This document shows, piece after piece, positions 1 to 12,800 of a stretch of DNA of 64,000 nucleotides. The position numbers were made by a program, and so were the translations under genes. The stretch comes from Chelonoidis abingdonii (taxonomy: Eukaryota > Chordata > Testudines > Testudinidae). The first letter of the stretch is position 1. Every line of letters starts with the position of its first letter. The stretch spans positions 52,743,090 through 52,807,089 of the forward strand of contig NC_133771.1 of NCBI RefSeq assembly GCF_003597395.2, given 5' to 3'. The notes below the pieces were generated by a model. That model searched no databases, was not told the origin of the DNA, and saw only the letters and a list, made by a program, of their open reading frames with translations.

Positions 1-2160
1 CTAAAATTCTTTTCTCGCTAGACAATGTTTCATACAAATCATCATCACAGATCACTGAAATAAACAGTATTAAATTGTGAGGTGTGGGAAACTGGTATTG
101 TCTTATACTTATGTTCAAGAGCAAAAAATAGTCATTCATCTCAACAGTAGAATCACTGGCTTCAAATAGAGAAAATTGTTTGTATGTTGTATTTTTTCTG
201 AAATACATCCTCAAAACAAAGTAGCTTAAGATCTTATGTAAACACTGTCTGTAACACTTATGTCTCATTTTGGAAACCTGAACAAAAAAGAAAATCCCAG
301 TTCTCAATAATTACAAATAGGTGATATTATATGAGTACCTTGAGCTTATTTCAGCCACTGACACCTAGGGCAGAAAGTTCACCAGAAGGCAGCTATGGTA
401 GCATGACCCAGCCTCCAACAAATTCCACTCCACTGGGGGCGTATGGGTAGCTGCTGTACCCTAAAAGAGAGCACTGCTCTTGGGCTATGGACCCAAGTGG
501 ATGCACTGATTAGTACATAAGCAGCCTGCTCCTGTGGAGCTCTGAAGAGCCCCAGCCTTCACTTAAAGTTGCTCCTCCAACAGTGGAACTTCTGAGGGTG
601 GCTTAGTAGGATGGTGCCATTTTCACTCCTCTGTATGAATAGGAATGAACACGGCCCCTTCGCTTTTTTGTCAACAGCATTTTGAAAATAAAGACACAAA
701 GGTACAATATACAGGCATTCTGAGTCAAAAACAAAGGTGATTTCACTTGCAAAAAACACAACCAACTACTATTTATTCTATGCAGTAAAACAGAACCGAG
801 CCTTCCATGTCATTTTCTTTCAGGCTATGTAATAAAGCTCATTGGGATTATTTAATACCACATGTGCTTTATGATGTGATATTTTCTGTAGAAGAATGCA
901 AATAAGTCAAGCTTAGAAAATAAGACTGTGCCTAGGAAGACACATAACATTTCTGTAGATAACTTAATTATCAGCAAATAAGCACCAATAGAACAAACAG
1001 CAGCATTTCAGGCCTTTCTGAGAGAGACTTTTTCCATAAAATACCATAGATGGGTTAAAAAAATAATAAAAAGGCTATTCTTTGTCACTTGTGCTGCAAA
1101 GGTTGCAGTAGTCGACTTAGTTTAAAAGACAGATTGCTCAAAGGGTTAGGAAATTAGCAGCTGAGAATAGGTCACAGTTTTTGCAGACAATCCATTTTTA
1201 TAACCAACACACTCAAGTATAGAATGAAAGCAAGAAGGGCTTGTATAGAACTAATTCTAAACTGTCAACATTTCATTTTTAGCTATTCGTTTCCACTTAA
1301 GGTAATATTTGTTGTTATAATTTACCCAGTCCTGCTAAACACTGTATTTATCAGGGAACTTTGGCATTATACTCTCTGCTGCAGTTCTAATTCCAACTGA
1401 TCCCTAAAGTGAATCCAGAGGAGAAAAAAATCTATCATTTGGATGCCTGCTTCAATAGTATATTGCTTGTCTTCAAAGAATTTTTAATAACTTTATGTGT
1501 TATCTTATGACTCAGATGTGTTCCTACATTTTTATTTCCTTTTTTCATAAAATTCAATTTTATGCCTCTGCATGTAAATATCAAAGTGCCATTTTGGTGT
1601 AGCTAAAATTCAGTCAGACACTTATTTCAGTGAGAAAATTTCAACAGCATTTTTTCATGTTCCCATGAGTAATTTGCGGAATGGGGAGGGGCAGGTTAAC
1701 CCAAAAGTTAGAGGGTTAAACATGAAGACGAAATCAAATTTTCATTTTGTTCTCAAAATTGAATCCAATATTTTTTAAGGATATTTAAGGAGATTTTAGG
1801 GATATTATATAGTTAACAAGACACCTTCCAGCTCATGCAGTTTCATTCCAACCTTTCCCACTGACTTCCTAACAAACTTGGTAAATCCTATTTAGACAGC
1901 AGCTTATAGTACATAATGATATTTGGATGCACTCTTAAATTGCTTTTTGTTTGCGTTAGGAGCATCACACATAGTAATTACCATTCTGGATTAAACTAGT
2001 ATTCCAACTCCTAGAAAAATATGGTCCATCAGCCACAGGTTTCATCCTGATGTCTAATAGTTAGAGCCTGGCTAAAGTATGATGTTTAAAATCTCTTATA
2101 AAAATTAATGTTAACAAAAATTTTGTAACAGCTATTCTTGTTAGCCATATAGATGTCCCA
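1..2160. other. Unique AT-rich non-coding DNA
   Basis: No exon, repeat family or RNA gene was recognised. Short reading frames such as the 68-codon one at 559-765 have no domain and no splice context. It is probably intronic if the EGF exon belongs to a gene spanning the window. Confidence 0.5.
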
Positions 2161-2164
2161 TCAC

Positions 2165-2925
2165 ATTTTGTATCTTGCTAAATTGTTGCCATCAGTGATT
2201 TCCTGTGGCAGTGAGTTCCACTGTCTGTGTGTTGTGTGAAAAAGTATTTCCTTTTATCCATTTTAAGTTTGCCACTTTTTAATTTTGACTGTTCACTTAT
2301 ATTTGTGTTGTGATACAGAGTGAACATAACCTCCTGACACCTTCTCTAGACCATTCATTTTATATACTTTTATTTCCATCTCCTCTTGTTCATCTTTTTA
2401 AGGCAAACAATCCTAACCTTTTCAATCTCATTTCATCTGAGTTTTTTTCCAGGCCCTTAATCAATCTTGTGACCCTTCTCTGAACCTCTTCTGCAATATC
2501 ATTTTGATTGGGGTGACCAATACAATACTAAGTACTCTAATGAGGCTGCGCCATTATTTTATATAATGGCATTATAACATTTTCCATTTTATTCTTCCTC
2601 CCATTCCTTATGCCAGTGTTTCCCAAACTTGAGGAGCCACTTGTGTAGGGAAAGCCCCTGGCAGGCCGGGCTGGTTTGTTTACCTGCAGCATCTGCAGGT
2701 CCAGCTGATCGCAGCTCCCACTGGCCGCAGTTCGCCGCTCCAGGCCAATGGAGCTGCTGGAAGTGGCGTGGGCTGAGGGACAGTTGTAGCCGCAATTGCC
2801 CGGACCTGCGGATGCACCAGGTAAACAAACTGGCCTAGTTTACCAGGGGCTTTCCCTACATAAGTGGCATTCCAAGTTTGGGAAACACTGCCTTATGCAT
2901 TCCAACATATTGGTTTATACTTTTA
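2165..2925 (-). mobile_element. CR1-type LINE fragment, split by a hAT element
   Basis: The plus strand reads as the reverse of a CR1 LINE 3' portion: a block on failing to be wider than the expected 'gttccactgtctgtgtg' phrase, then 'cccttctctgaacctcttc' and 'gtgaccaatacaatactaag', phrases shared with other CR1 copies in reptiles. The copy is old, without an open frame. It is interrupted at 2614-2890 by a hAT element flanked by an 8-bp duplication, and resumes for a few tens of bases afterwards. Confidence 0.6.
2614..2890. mobile_element. Non-autonomous palindromic hAT element (277 bp)
   Basis: The left end cagtgtttcccaaacttg is mirrored by caagtttgggaaacactg at the right end, and much of the interior is also inverted (gctcccactggccgcag against its complement). 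The 8-bp duplication ccttatgc flanks it perfectly at 2606-2613 and 2891-2898. CAG-starting termini plus an 8-bp duplication are the hAT signature. It encodes no transposase; the reading frames seen on both strands at 2589-2838 are products of the palindrome. Confidence 0.9.
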
Positions 2926-2929
2926 CCTA

Positions 2930-4600
2930 AAATTCCAGCATGACAGAGGGTCCTTTCTGGTAAGGATAAAATTAAATTCAGTGGTTCCAGGTGTATTCAT
3001 ATAATTGATTTGGAAATAACTACAGAACATAAATATTTGTAAATATGTACAAACCCAGCTCCTCAAGGATTTGTAGATTACATATTTAAGGAATTAGGCA
3101 CAATGATGTCCTGTAATAATGAAACTCTTATTTTATAAAAACGATATTTAGACCATGGTGGGTAATCTCAGTCCCTCGCTGTGATGACATGTTATCTTCC
3201 TGGAAAATAGAAAATTAACATTCTAGAGCCATTTCAGGAATTAAAATTCTGGATGTATCTTTTTTCCCCAGTGGAAAAGATGGCCTTTATTTACTATAGG
3301 CAGGTGCATGACATGTGAGTAGAATTACAACCCACATTATGCCAGGCAAGAACATGACAATGCCGATTACACCTCTTATTACAACTTCTTACAGAATCAA
3401 CACGGATGAATATATGAAGAACACAGCCACAAATCCATGTACTGCAATGCAGAGTTTAAAAGACCTTTATGTAAAACAGCTTTCTACCTACTTTTACGCA
3501 TTATCCTTTTTATCTCTCGAAGCCTGACACTTTATAGCTAAAATCTTATACCTAAGCCCTTAGGCATGGTATTGTACATTTAACACATCTCAATATAATA
3601 ATACACCCTATGTTTCTAGTTTAGCAAGTCCATATTAAGAAAATCACATCCTATTCCACTGAATAAAAATTCTAATTTCTCTTTGTTCTATAATTAGTTT
3701 ATATTTTTTTAAAAAAGATTCCCAATGCATTTATATTCATACTCAGGATCATCTGTAAATGTCTTGTGACTCTAACATTTATTTAGATATCATTGTTCAC
3801 AAGCACATTAAAAATTGTTTAATTTGCTGAAAATCTTTTTACTTCTAACCTATAAAGCCAACCACATGCTGAATCTGGTTATTACTCATTCAGTGAAAAA
3901 TACTGTACGAGAGAGAAGATATCATCATCAATAATAGGATTCATCCTGCTTTTAAAGAGGTAAAAATCCACTTTAAATCACAATTTACACTCATACAGAA
4001 CTCCAGATTTCACAGCGGTTTATTATTATATATTAGCACAGTTCTTTGTATTGAATTCAACGATAGCTATTTTGGGGGGGCTACTGCCATACTGTGTTCC
4101 TGACAAGGACATTGGACAATTTTCCTTCCCTTCTGAGCATGCTTTATGAAGCATTCAAGTGTTTGTATGTATTTTATATACAAAGAAGTAAAAGAAGTTA
4201 AACAACATTCTTATTCTGACTTCTCTCTTTCTAGACACAATCACCAAAGCAACTACAGTGAGTGCCATTTTGATGTATTATTAAAACTTCTCATACCTGT
4301 TTCCTCTAAGCTACCTACTTAATTAATTCCTATGTTTTTCTGTTCTGATCTAATAACAACTTGTGCTCACTCTATGTAGCAGCTTTCTTCTTGAAGAATC
4401 TCAGTGTTTTACAAAATTAAAACAAATACTGTAATGCCACCCAAAACTAAAATGCAACCACCTCCAGGGTGAAAACACAGCAGCATCACACAGCTAGGAT
4501 AAGAAGTGACAAATACCATACCTTATAAATCTGGCTGGAGAATTTAAGGAGAATGTATATTCAGGAATTTGACCAGGATACTGAGATTAAATCTTGTGAA
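2930..4600. other. Non-coding DNA with no recognised repeat
   Basis: Nothing in this AT-rich stretch matches a family I recognise. The 70-codon frame at 3315-3527 has no domain, no clear splice sites and ordinary composition. Confidence 0.4.
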
Positions 4601-4705
4601 AATGACCTTGGGAAATGTGCTTTTTTGGGAGGGGGACAGTCTTTTTGCTGTATATTTGTAGCACACTTAGCACAATGGGATCCTGGTCTATTCTATTCTA
4701 CACAG
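4600..4705 (+). mobile_element. Tail of a CORE/MIR-like SINE
   Basis: The block with 'ggacagtctttttgctgtatatttgtagcac' followed by 'agcacaatgggatcctggtc' is the 3' tail also found at 31580-31705. Such tails end reptile SINEs related to MIR/CORE-SINE. The copy is short and degraded. Confidence 0.55.
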
Positions 4706-4892
4706 GTATTTATACTATGTTTATTTTAATATCTGAGCCACTTCCAGTAATGGATTAAGCAATGTGACTGCGTATCTGTTGTTTGTTCTCTCTCTTCCTC
4801 TCCCCAGAGGGAGAAGCATGAGCAAAGGAGTGTCTTGTGTTGGTAGTTTTCTTTGTTTTGTTTTTTAAATAATTATGCCTGTTGCTATGGGT

Positions 4893-5469
4893 TTATGTAA
4901 GAGAAGGAAAGGTCAAAGAAATGTACCTTGCATTTGGAGTGGAATGTGCTGAAGTTGTGACAATTCTTAGTCCTTGGGAGAGTTCACTCCACAATTTCAG
5001 ACTGCCCCTAGAGAAGTTCTCTTTTCCACACAGATGAGCTTTACTCTTATTGCTGAGAGTTCCACTGTGCCACAGCAGCGTAGCTGTCAACCATGGTCTT
5101 GGCCCTGGAGCTTTACACGATCTTCTATGTATCCTCGATCCAGACAGTGGGCTGTGATGAAGATAAAGACCAAGACCTTGAACTTGATTCAAAATTCCCC
5201 GGGGAGAGTGGAGAACAAGTTTGATGTGCTCACAGCAGCCTATGTTGCGGAGGAAACTTGCTGCGGTGTTTTGTATTAGTTGGAGTTTTCCATGTGCTGA
5301 AAGTTTGTAGTTGGTCTTTTGCTAGCTTCTCTATGAGCTTGCTCAGCAATGAGAGGTCTGAAACTGGGCGGTAGTTGGCTAGGCCAGAAGTATCCATAAC
5401 TGGGGCTCTTTGGTGCACCGCAAGAATGATAATAATCACAGTTGGGTAGCTGAAGACACTGGAGGCCAA
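4893..5469 (-). mobile_element. L2-clade LINE fragment with internal deletion
   Basis: On the minus strand, 5469-5290 encodes a reverse-transcriptase N-terminal block (NYRPVSDLSLLSKLIEKL), the conserved NYRPIS…SK..EKL region of L2/CR1-type LINE ORF2. The adjacent 5192-4893 part encodes a degenerate C-terminal block with a LWSELSQGLR motif resembling the LWN-LP--LR end of L2-clade proteins. The several hundred residues normally between these two blocks are missing, so the copy is internally deleted. The C-terminal part is homologous to 63830-64000. Confidence 0.6.
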
Positions 5470-5545
5470 ATTCTGATCTAATTTATACTGGGGTAAATCT
5501 ATTCATTTCAGATTTTCACTGGTGTAACTAAGATCAAAATTTGGC
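5470..5545. repeat. Short palindromic repeat of the 'ggtgtaaat' family
   Basis: The segment runs from ccaaattctgatctaattta to ctaagatcaaaatttgg, whose ends are roughly inverted, around a 'ctggggtaaatc…ttcactggtgtaac' core. It resembles the better copy at 18616-18727. No duplication was identified. Confidence 0.4.
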
Positions 5546-7140
5546 TCTTGTAAGCACCTGCCTCTTAATCAACGCCAAGGGCCTAATCCTCCTGATACTC
5601 TCACAATTGTCACGGATATCGGTGACAGTTCTGTGAGAACAGGCATAATTAAATCCTATGGGCCAGATTCTCTCCAGTGTTAAGTCCTCTTTGAACTTCT
5701 CTGGTGGCATATACGGAAGCTGCCCAAATGGGCAGCTAAGGATTCCCCTAGCCTACTAGAATCCTTGGTTGATGTAGAGCTGGCCACTATATGGGGCATG
5801 CCTGAAGTAGGAGAGGGCCTGGCCAGATCACACTGAAGCTTTTCTAAGCTGTTCCAGGAGCTAAACTGGCACATGATCAGCATCAGGATCCAGGGATCAC
5901 AAAGGTAGTAGGAAGTCACTTCTCTCCTCACTATGCAATGAATAGAAATCTTATGCATCAGAGGATTCAGCTCTAGACACAGAGGTGTTAGACAGCACAA
6001 CTGAAGCAACACAAAATTATAAACTGTTATCTTGAAAATTTTCCTTGTTTGGAAGAGCTCATCAATTGAAGCAAGTGTGACGTTTTGCTCAGAAGTTATT
6101 TTTTGTTTTGTTTTGTTTTGCTTTTTAAATGAGACAAAAAAGTGAAATTCTAGTCTGGAATAAACTCCAAAAACTTAGTTTCTGTTTGGGTTGAGCTTTT
6201 GCTAAGAGTCCTCTACTAGCCAGGATAGAGGATATTGCTGTGGCAACAGGCTCCTGCCTTCTCTCTGTAGGAGAGGAGAGTGACTAAGGTGATGAGGCAC
6301 CAGCATGAGGAGAGTGAGGAGTGAAGGGAAGAGGAATGCTGTAGGGGACATTTTGGGAGTGGTTACTGGAGGGAAACAGTAGTTGATTGGAAAGGAGTAC
6401 GGGGTGAGATAGGCAACTATGGGAAGAGAAGGAGCAAGTAAGAAGAGGAGTCTGGGTGTCTCAACAGGGGAAGCAGCGCTACCTGATACTTGGTCTGCAG
6501 TTGGTGTGTGGGAAAGTGATAGGACCTGCTGTAGGTAATGCTGGTGGTAGAGCTAGTAATTAATAACAGGTAGTGGACTGGACACATGGTGCTAGTGGCT
6601 AAAAGGTGGAAAAAGGGAGGAGTTCCAGACCTAGAGGAGAGGAAGGATTTTCTGGCTGCTGCTGGAGGTAGAAGTGTTATCTCTTCAACAACTACTCAAA
6701 AATGAGGCAGTTGGTTGAAATACTTGCCCTCCAACAAATGGAGTGGGGAGAGAGTGTAATTAATAAATGTCTGGAAACTTTTATCAATACTAGTAAAGAT
6801 TATCATAGAGTTGTCAAACTTTGCAATGTGATCAAAAGTCTTGTGATATTAGAAGTTTTCCTTAAAGCCGCAGCTTCAGAAGTCATGTGAATACCCCAAA
6901 ATCTCAGCTTTCACCTTTTTTTTTAAAAGCCCTCATGGTTGCAGATATAATTTTGAGAAGTGAACCCCAAAGGTTCAAAAGCCAGAAAGCTGATGAAAAG
7001 AACTCTAGAGCTTGCAAGCAGGAGCAAGGGAGTTTTGCAAGGGAGTCCTAGTAGCAAACAGGAGAGTTTTCTGGGGGAGTTTAGAGAGGGAGTCTGAAAG
7101 CCAGGTTCATTTAACATTCTCTAAACTTAGGGCAATAACC
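5546..7140. other. Non-coding DNA with a TTTTG run and a purine-rich stretch
   Basis: A (TTTTG)n run lies near 6098-6120. Around 6240-6660 the plus strand is strongly purine-rich (many gga/gag triplets). The 110-codon minus frame at 5680-6012 has no recognisable domain. No exon was seen. Confidence 0.4.
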
Positions 7141-7149
7141 CGCCCCCAG

Positions 7150-7880
7150 CAAACAAAAAGAAAATAAAGCAAAACTGTAGGAATGAAAATAATTCAGGCA
7201 GAAGTGCAGCAGAGTGAGGGCTATCTAGTTTATTGCACTGAATACAGCATGGATAACTATTTGCCTTGTAAGCAGGTGGCGTATGTGTGCATCCGGTGCA
7301 AGCAGTACATGGAACTCAGAGACCGAGTCTGGGCACCTGTGGCCAGAGTGGCTGAATTGGAGGAACTAAGGGAGACAAATAGGTACATAGACAAAACTTT
7401 CCAGGACGGAGTAGAGTGGTTGCACCCACCAGTCTAACAACTCTGTGCTGTTGAGAAAGATGAGAGTCTCAGGGGAGAACATCAAACTGAATAGGAGGGA
7501 AACGATCCCATAGTTGGGACTGACCTTCCAGATGACTTCATGGTATCCTCTCTCCCTGAGAATACCTCCCTGGGGGAGGGGACCTTAGTTATTAGGAAGA
7601 GACAGTCAATAATAAGAGGGAATTAGATTATTAGAAATACAGACACTTGGGTCTGTGATGGCTGGGAGAACCGCATGGAGAATTGTCTGAGGGGTGTGAC
7701 AGTTGCAGATCTGTAGAGGCATATAGACAGTTGCATGTGCAGTGTTGGGGAGGAACTGGTGGTCATGGTACACGTAATTATTAAGGACATTGGGAAAGGT
7801 AGGATACAGGTCCTGGAGGCCAAATTTAAGTTGCTATGGGGATATGATAGAGTTCTATAATATCATAAATGGTGTGAATA
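7150..7880 (+). mobile_element. LINE ORF1 fragment (coiled coil plus SGNH-esterase remnant)
   Basis: A frame at 7183-7437 encodes a C..C pair (CIRCKQYMELRDRV) followed by an EL-rich heptad-like stretch (RVAELEELRETNRYID). Zn-binding plus coiled-coil N-termini of this kind occur in ORF1 proteins of CR1/L3-type LINEs. Around 7610-7830, in broken frames, there follow a 'DYxxIIRN'-like block and 'ELVVMVHV', which resemble the GDS and VVVH-GTND blocks of the SGNH esterase domain found in these ORF1 proteins. The catalytic residues are not preserved and stops interrupt it, so it is dead. Confidence 0.5.
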
Positions 7881-7899
7881 AAGAAGTGTTATTTTCCCC

Positions 7900-8615
7900 T
7901 TGCCTATAGATGCAATCTTGTGTAGAGGTGCTGCAAGAGGAGAAGTGCCCAGTACTGAGTGGTTCTCTGGGGCTGGAGCCAAGACCACAGGAGCATGAGG
8001 TTCCCAAATCAAGGCTCTTGAATCATGGGAGAAGCTAGTACTGACAAATTAAACAAACGTCTGGCTGCCTTGAAAGCCTCACATGTTGACAGCACCGGAA
8101 AGGACACCTAAGACTGTGGTATTGCAAAGTCCATTGATCCTTCAGGGATTGATCTCAACAGACCCTTCCTGAGTTCTGGAGTCAGCAGTCACTCCTGGGT
8201 CACAGATTGCTCACTGGGGTGTGACTTTCCGAGTGCCCTTATGAATCCTTATGAACACATGGTGCCTTCCCTTTGGAGGGTTCCAGTACTGAGTCATTAA
8301 GATACCTACACAGTCTCCTTTTAGGCACCAATGATACAGACCTGCTTGAGGAGTCTGTCAGAAGAGAAGGACTCCTCACAGACTGAGATGTGCTCAGTAC
8401 CTGTTCAGAGCAGGAGGGTTCTGCCAGTGGATGAAGTGTAGACTCCCAGAGCAAGTCTGGAAGCCCTGTCCTTTTTCCAGCAGGGTTTGAACCCTCTATA
8501 AATGTATTGTCACTTACATGCATCTCTCCCAGACACTTAAGGCAGTTGGGGTATGGGTTGCTCACTGACATAGACCTGTGACATGAATGACAAGCACTGA
8601 AACCAGGAGAATGGG
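7900..8615 (-). mobile_element. DIRS-like retrotransposon gag fragment
   Basis: The minus frame 8239-8646 encodes a CHSCHRSMSVSNPYPNCLKC stretch followed by LGEMHV. A C..C…C..CLGE-H pattern is typical of gag proteins of reptile DIRS (tyrosine-recombinase) retrotransposons. The Ser/Arg-rich stretch downstream ('SSSRSVSLVPKRR') also fits. The lower-coordinate part is assigned only by continuity. No recombinase or reverse transcriptase is present. Confidence 0.5.
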
Positions 8616-8618
8616 GGA

Positions 8619-8672
8619 AAACGTCTGTTAGTCTATAAGGTGCCACAGGATTCTTTGCTGCCTTTATAGTAG
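8619..8672 (+). mobile_element. Penelope (Neptune-type) 3'-end fragment
   Basis: The string 'tctgttagtctataaggtg' followed by 'ccacaggattctttgctgc' is the terminal sequence of the same Penelope family as the copy at 47727-50057, here on the plus strand. Only about 50 bases remain, abutting the DIRS-like fragment. Confidence 0.75.
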
Positions 8673-8699
8673 CATTAGTTATTAGTCTTGAATAGCATA

Positions 8700-9800
8700 T
8701 CTGTAAATAGTTAGTTTTAGGAATAAGTTTAGAATGCTATCTGCACTAAGGGAGGGAAGATATGAAGACTCAAAGATAGCGGTTCCAAAAACAACTGTCA
8801 TTGGCAGTAGGAAGGAACGGATGGGGGGGTGTCACGGGCAGCGCTGCCCTTTTAATCTGCATGCAGTGGCAAGAGGCATCACAGGGCTCTCATGCTTCCT
8901 TGATGGGTACTCCTAAGGTAAAAAAACTCTCTCAACTGTGCACAGCACTGCCCCGCACACACACACACCCCTACAGTGTAATAGATACGTGTGATCATTT
9001 GAAGTACAAGAGGAGTTACATTTTTTAAACAGTGTATTTACACATTTCTTAGGTCATAATTCAAGACAAATCATGTTATTCACTATTAACTATTATCTGA
9101 AGATAATGAGACTTTAAATATATTGCTGACAGAAACTTAGAAAGTAAATGAAACAAATAAATGGTGGTATATGCCACAATAGATATTTTCCCATGCACAG
9201 AAGTGGGCTAACAACTTGAGTTTCACCCTCTTGGGAGTGTCATAACAATATTTAAACCATTACAATTAATGACCTGGAATGTGGGAATCTTAAATGGCCC
9301 TATTAAATGGATGAAAACAATCCATCAACCTGAAGAAAGTAAAAATCAGACATTTAGTAGAAAGGAGATAAAACAAATATTAAAACAGCTAAGCCAAAGA
9401 CAGAGCAAACATGCCAGCAATTTATAGTCCATGCATATCTCAGTCTAGGAAAGTGACTATTCCTTTTATCAATAATTTACATGTCCAGAACATTTGTAAA
9501 TATTACTACTGAGCAGCAGGAAATACTAACTGGAACTGTTCATGTGCAAAACCAGTCACACGTGTAAATGTCATACAAGTAATATATTATGTGTATTTGA
9601 TAATTCATATATAATCCCATATGGAAGTGGCTCCTGTTTTATACCACAAGTACTCTAAAACATATAATATGGTCATGATTTGTGCTAGAGATCAACAGGA
9701 ACCATATAGTCACCCTAAATCTGTAATCCTGGTTTACTAGTCTCAGTATTGCCAGAAATATCAAAAAAACACAGAGGCTTTGAACATTCTTGTTCAAAAG
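8700..9800. other. Non-coding DNA with a short CA microsatellite
   Basis: A (CA)n tract of about seven units lies near 8956-8970. No coding or repeat family was recognised in the remainder. Confidence 0.4.
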
Positions 9801-9809
9801 TGTAGTCTG

Positions 9810-12800
9810 ATTCACAGATTCCAAGGTCAGAAGGAACCATTGTGATCACAGAAGTGTAGGACTGGAAGGGACCTCAATAGGTTATCCAGTCCAGTCCCCA
9901 TCCTTAAGCCAGGACTAAGTAAGTACTCCTGGACTAAGTAATTCCTGACAGTTGTTTCTGTAACCTGTTTTTAAAACCTCCAATGATGGATATTCCTCAA
10001 CCTCCCTAGGCAATTTATTCCAGTGCTTAACTACACTGGCAGTCAGGATCTTTTTCCTAATTTCCAACCTCAACCTCCTTGCTGCAATTTAAGCCTATTG
10101 CTTCTTGTCCTATCCTCAGAGGTGAAGAAGAACAAATTTTCATCCTCCTCTTTGTAACAACCATTTATGTACTTGAAAACTGTTATATCCTCCCTCATAA
10201 GTCACATTTTCTAGACTGTTAATCATTTTTGTTGTTCTCCTTTGGACTTTCTCCAAATTGTGCACATCTTTCCTGAAACGTGGCACCCAGAACTGGACAT
10301 AATATTCCAGTTGAGACATTATCGTCGCAGAGAGCAGAATTACTTCTCGTGTCTTGCTTACAACACTCCTGCTGATACAGCCCATAAAGACGTTTGCTTT
10401 TTTCGCCAACAGAGTTACACTATTGACCTCATATGTAGCTTGTGATCCATTTTGTCCTCTCAGATCCCTTGATTTAAATATTATCAGTGATGGGGAATCA
10501 ACAACAACTCATGGGAAGCTGTTCCAATGATTAATTACACTCACTGGTTAAAAATGTATAGCTTATTTCCAGTCTGAATTTGTCGATCTTCAACTTCAAG
10601 ATATTGGATCATGCTATACCTTTTCGCCACTAGACAGAAGGGCCCACTATTAAATGTGTGTTCCCCCAGTAGGTATTTATAGATGGTAATCAAGTCAACT
10701 CTTAACCTTCTCTTTGTTAAATTAAATGGATTGAGTCCTTGAGTCTACCATGCTAAAGTTGGTTTTCTAATCCTTTAATCACTCTCAAGGCTCTTCTCTG
10801 AGCCCTCTCCAATTTTTCAAAATTCTTCTTGAATTGTGGGCACCAGAACTGGACACAGTATTACAGCAGCGGTCACACGAGTGCCAAATATAGAGGTAAA
10901 ATACACCTCTTTACTTCTATTCTGGATTCCCCTGTTTATGCATGTGGGATCTGAGGTTCAGATTATCCACCACAACTCCTATATCTTTTTCAGTCACTGC
11001 TTCCCAGGATAAAGTCTCCAATTCTCTAAATATGGCCTACCTTTTCTGTTTGTTGTATACATTTACATTTAGCCATATTTAAATACATATTGATTGCTTG
11101 CATCCAGTTTATCAAGCGATCAAGATTGTTCTGAATCAGTGGCCTGCTCTCTTCATTATTTACCATTCCCCCCCAATTTTTGTTTATATATTTGAAAACT
11201 TTATCAGAGATCATTTTGTTTTTTCTTCAGGTCATTAACAAAAATTTGAAAAAGCACAAGACCAAGAACTGATCCCTGCAAGACCCCACTAGAAACACAT
11301 CTGCTCATTGATTTCTAGTTTACAATTACAATTTGAGACCAATCAGTTAGCCAGTTTTTAATCCATTTAATTTGTGCCATGTTAATTTTGTATTGTTCTA
11401 GTTTTTTAATCAAAATGCCATATGGTACCAAGACCAATGCCTCACAGAAGTCTAGGAATATTACATCAACACTACTGCCTTTATCAGCTAAACATATAAT
11501 CTCATAAAAATATATATATAAAGTTTGTCTGATGGGTTCTACTTTCAAAATAAGCCCATGCTGATTTGCATTAACCTTCTTTAATTCCTTATTAACTGAC
11601 CACCGTATCAGATTCTCCAATATCTAGCCTAGGATCAACATCAGGCTGAGAGGCCTATAAGTACTTGAGTAATCCTGTTTACCATTTTAAAATATTGGGA
11701 CAAAATTAGCTTTCTTCTTCAGCAGTGCTCCCAGACTTAATGAATATCAACAGCAATGGTCCACTGAGTTTTTCAGGCAGCTCTTTTCTTTTAAAACTCT
11801 TGGATACAAGTATCTGGACCTGAAGATTTAAAAATACCTAGCTTTAGTAGCTTCTGTTTTACCTCCTGAAGAGATTCTGATGGAATACAAAGAGTATTAT
11901 CATCATCACATGATGAGACTATATCATCTGTTTTTCCCCAAATACAGATCAGAAATATTTATTGAACACTTCTGCATTTTCTTCATTATTATTGATAATT
12001 CTACCATTTCCATCCAGTAATGGACCAATACACTGTTAAGATTATTTTGGTTCCTAAAATATTTTTAAAATTCCTTCTTGTTTTTCTTGACTCTGCTGGC
12101 CATAGATTTCTCCCTTGGCTTCCCTTATCAATTTTCTATGATTCTTAACTTCATATTTACATTCATTACTATCAACTTCCTCTTTCTTCCATTTGTTATA
12201 GAATATATTTTTCCTTTTTACAGCTGCTCTCACTTCTCCTCTAAACCAATCATTTTTTAAACCAGTATGGCTTCTTGGACATCTAGTAAGTTATTCTTAA
12301 ATTATTCCCAATTATCATTCACATTTTTCTGATGAACTCTTCCTCCCAACTGATTTGGCTCATAATTGTTTTCAGCTTTTTGAAACAGACCCTTTGAAAG
12401 CACCAAGTGTATATACTACTGATCTGAATTTTACTCTGTTTGCACATTATAAACGTGTTCAACTTATGATCATTTGCACCTAGGCTATAATTAATTTTTA
12501 TTACTTTGATTAGTTCCTCTTAATCTGTTAGAAGAAGATTTAACAAAGAATTCCCTACTGTTGGCTGCAACACTTTTTGAGTCAGGAAATCGTCATCTAG
12601 AATGTTTAGAAATTCCAGTGATGTGTTTGTACTGGGAGCATGAGACCTCCAACAAATGGCATTCAAATTGACATAATCACACAGCTTTTTATCTTACACA
12701 TTATAGATAGGTGTGTAAGAAGGTGGTCATCCTGTTCCCCAGTAATTTCATGTTCTATAGCAGACACCAACTAATACTCCATCTTTTGCTTTATCTGTTA

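Noticed and set aside
559..765. 68-codon minus-strand frame considered as a possible laminin-G exon of the same gene
   Set aside because: No cysteine or glycine pattern of a LamG domain and no matching splice pair around it.
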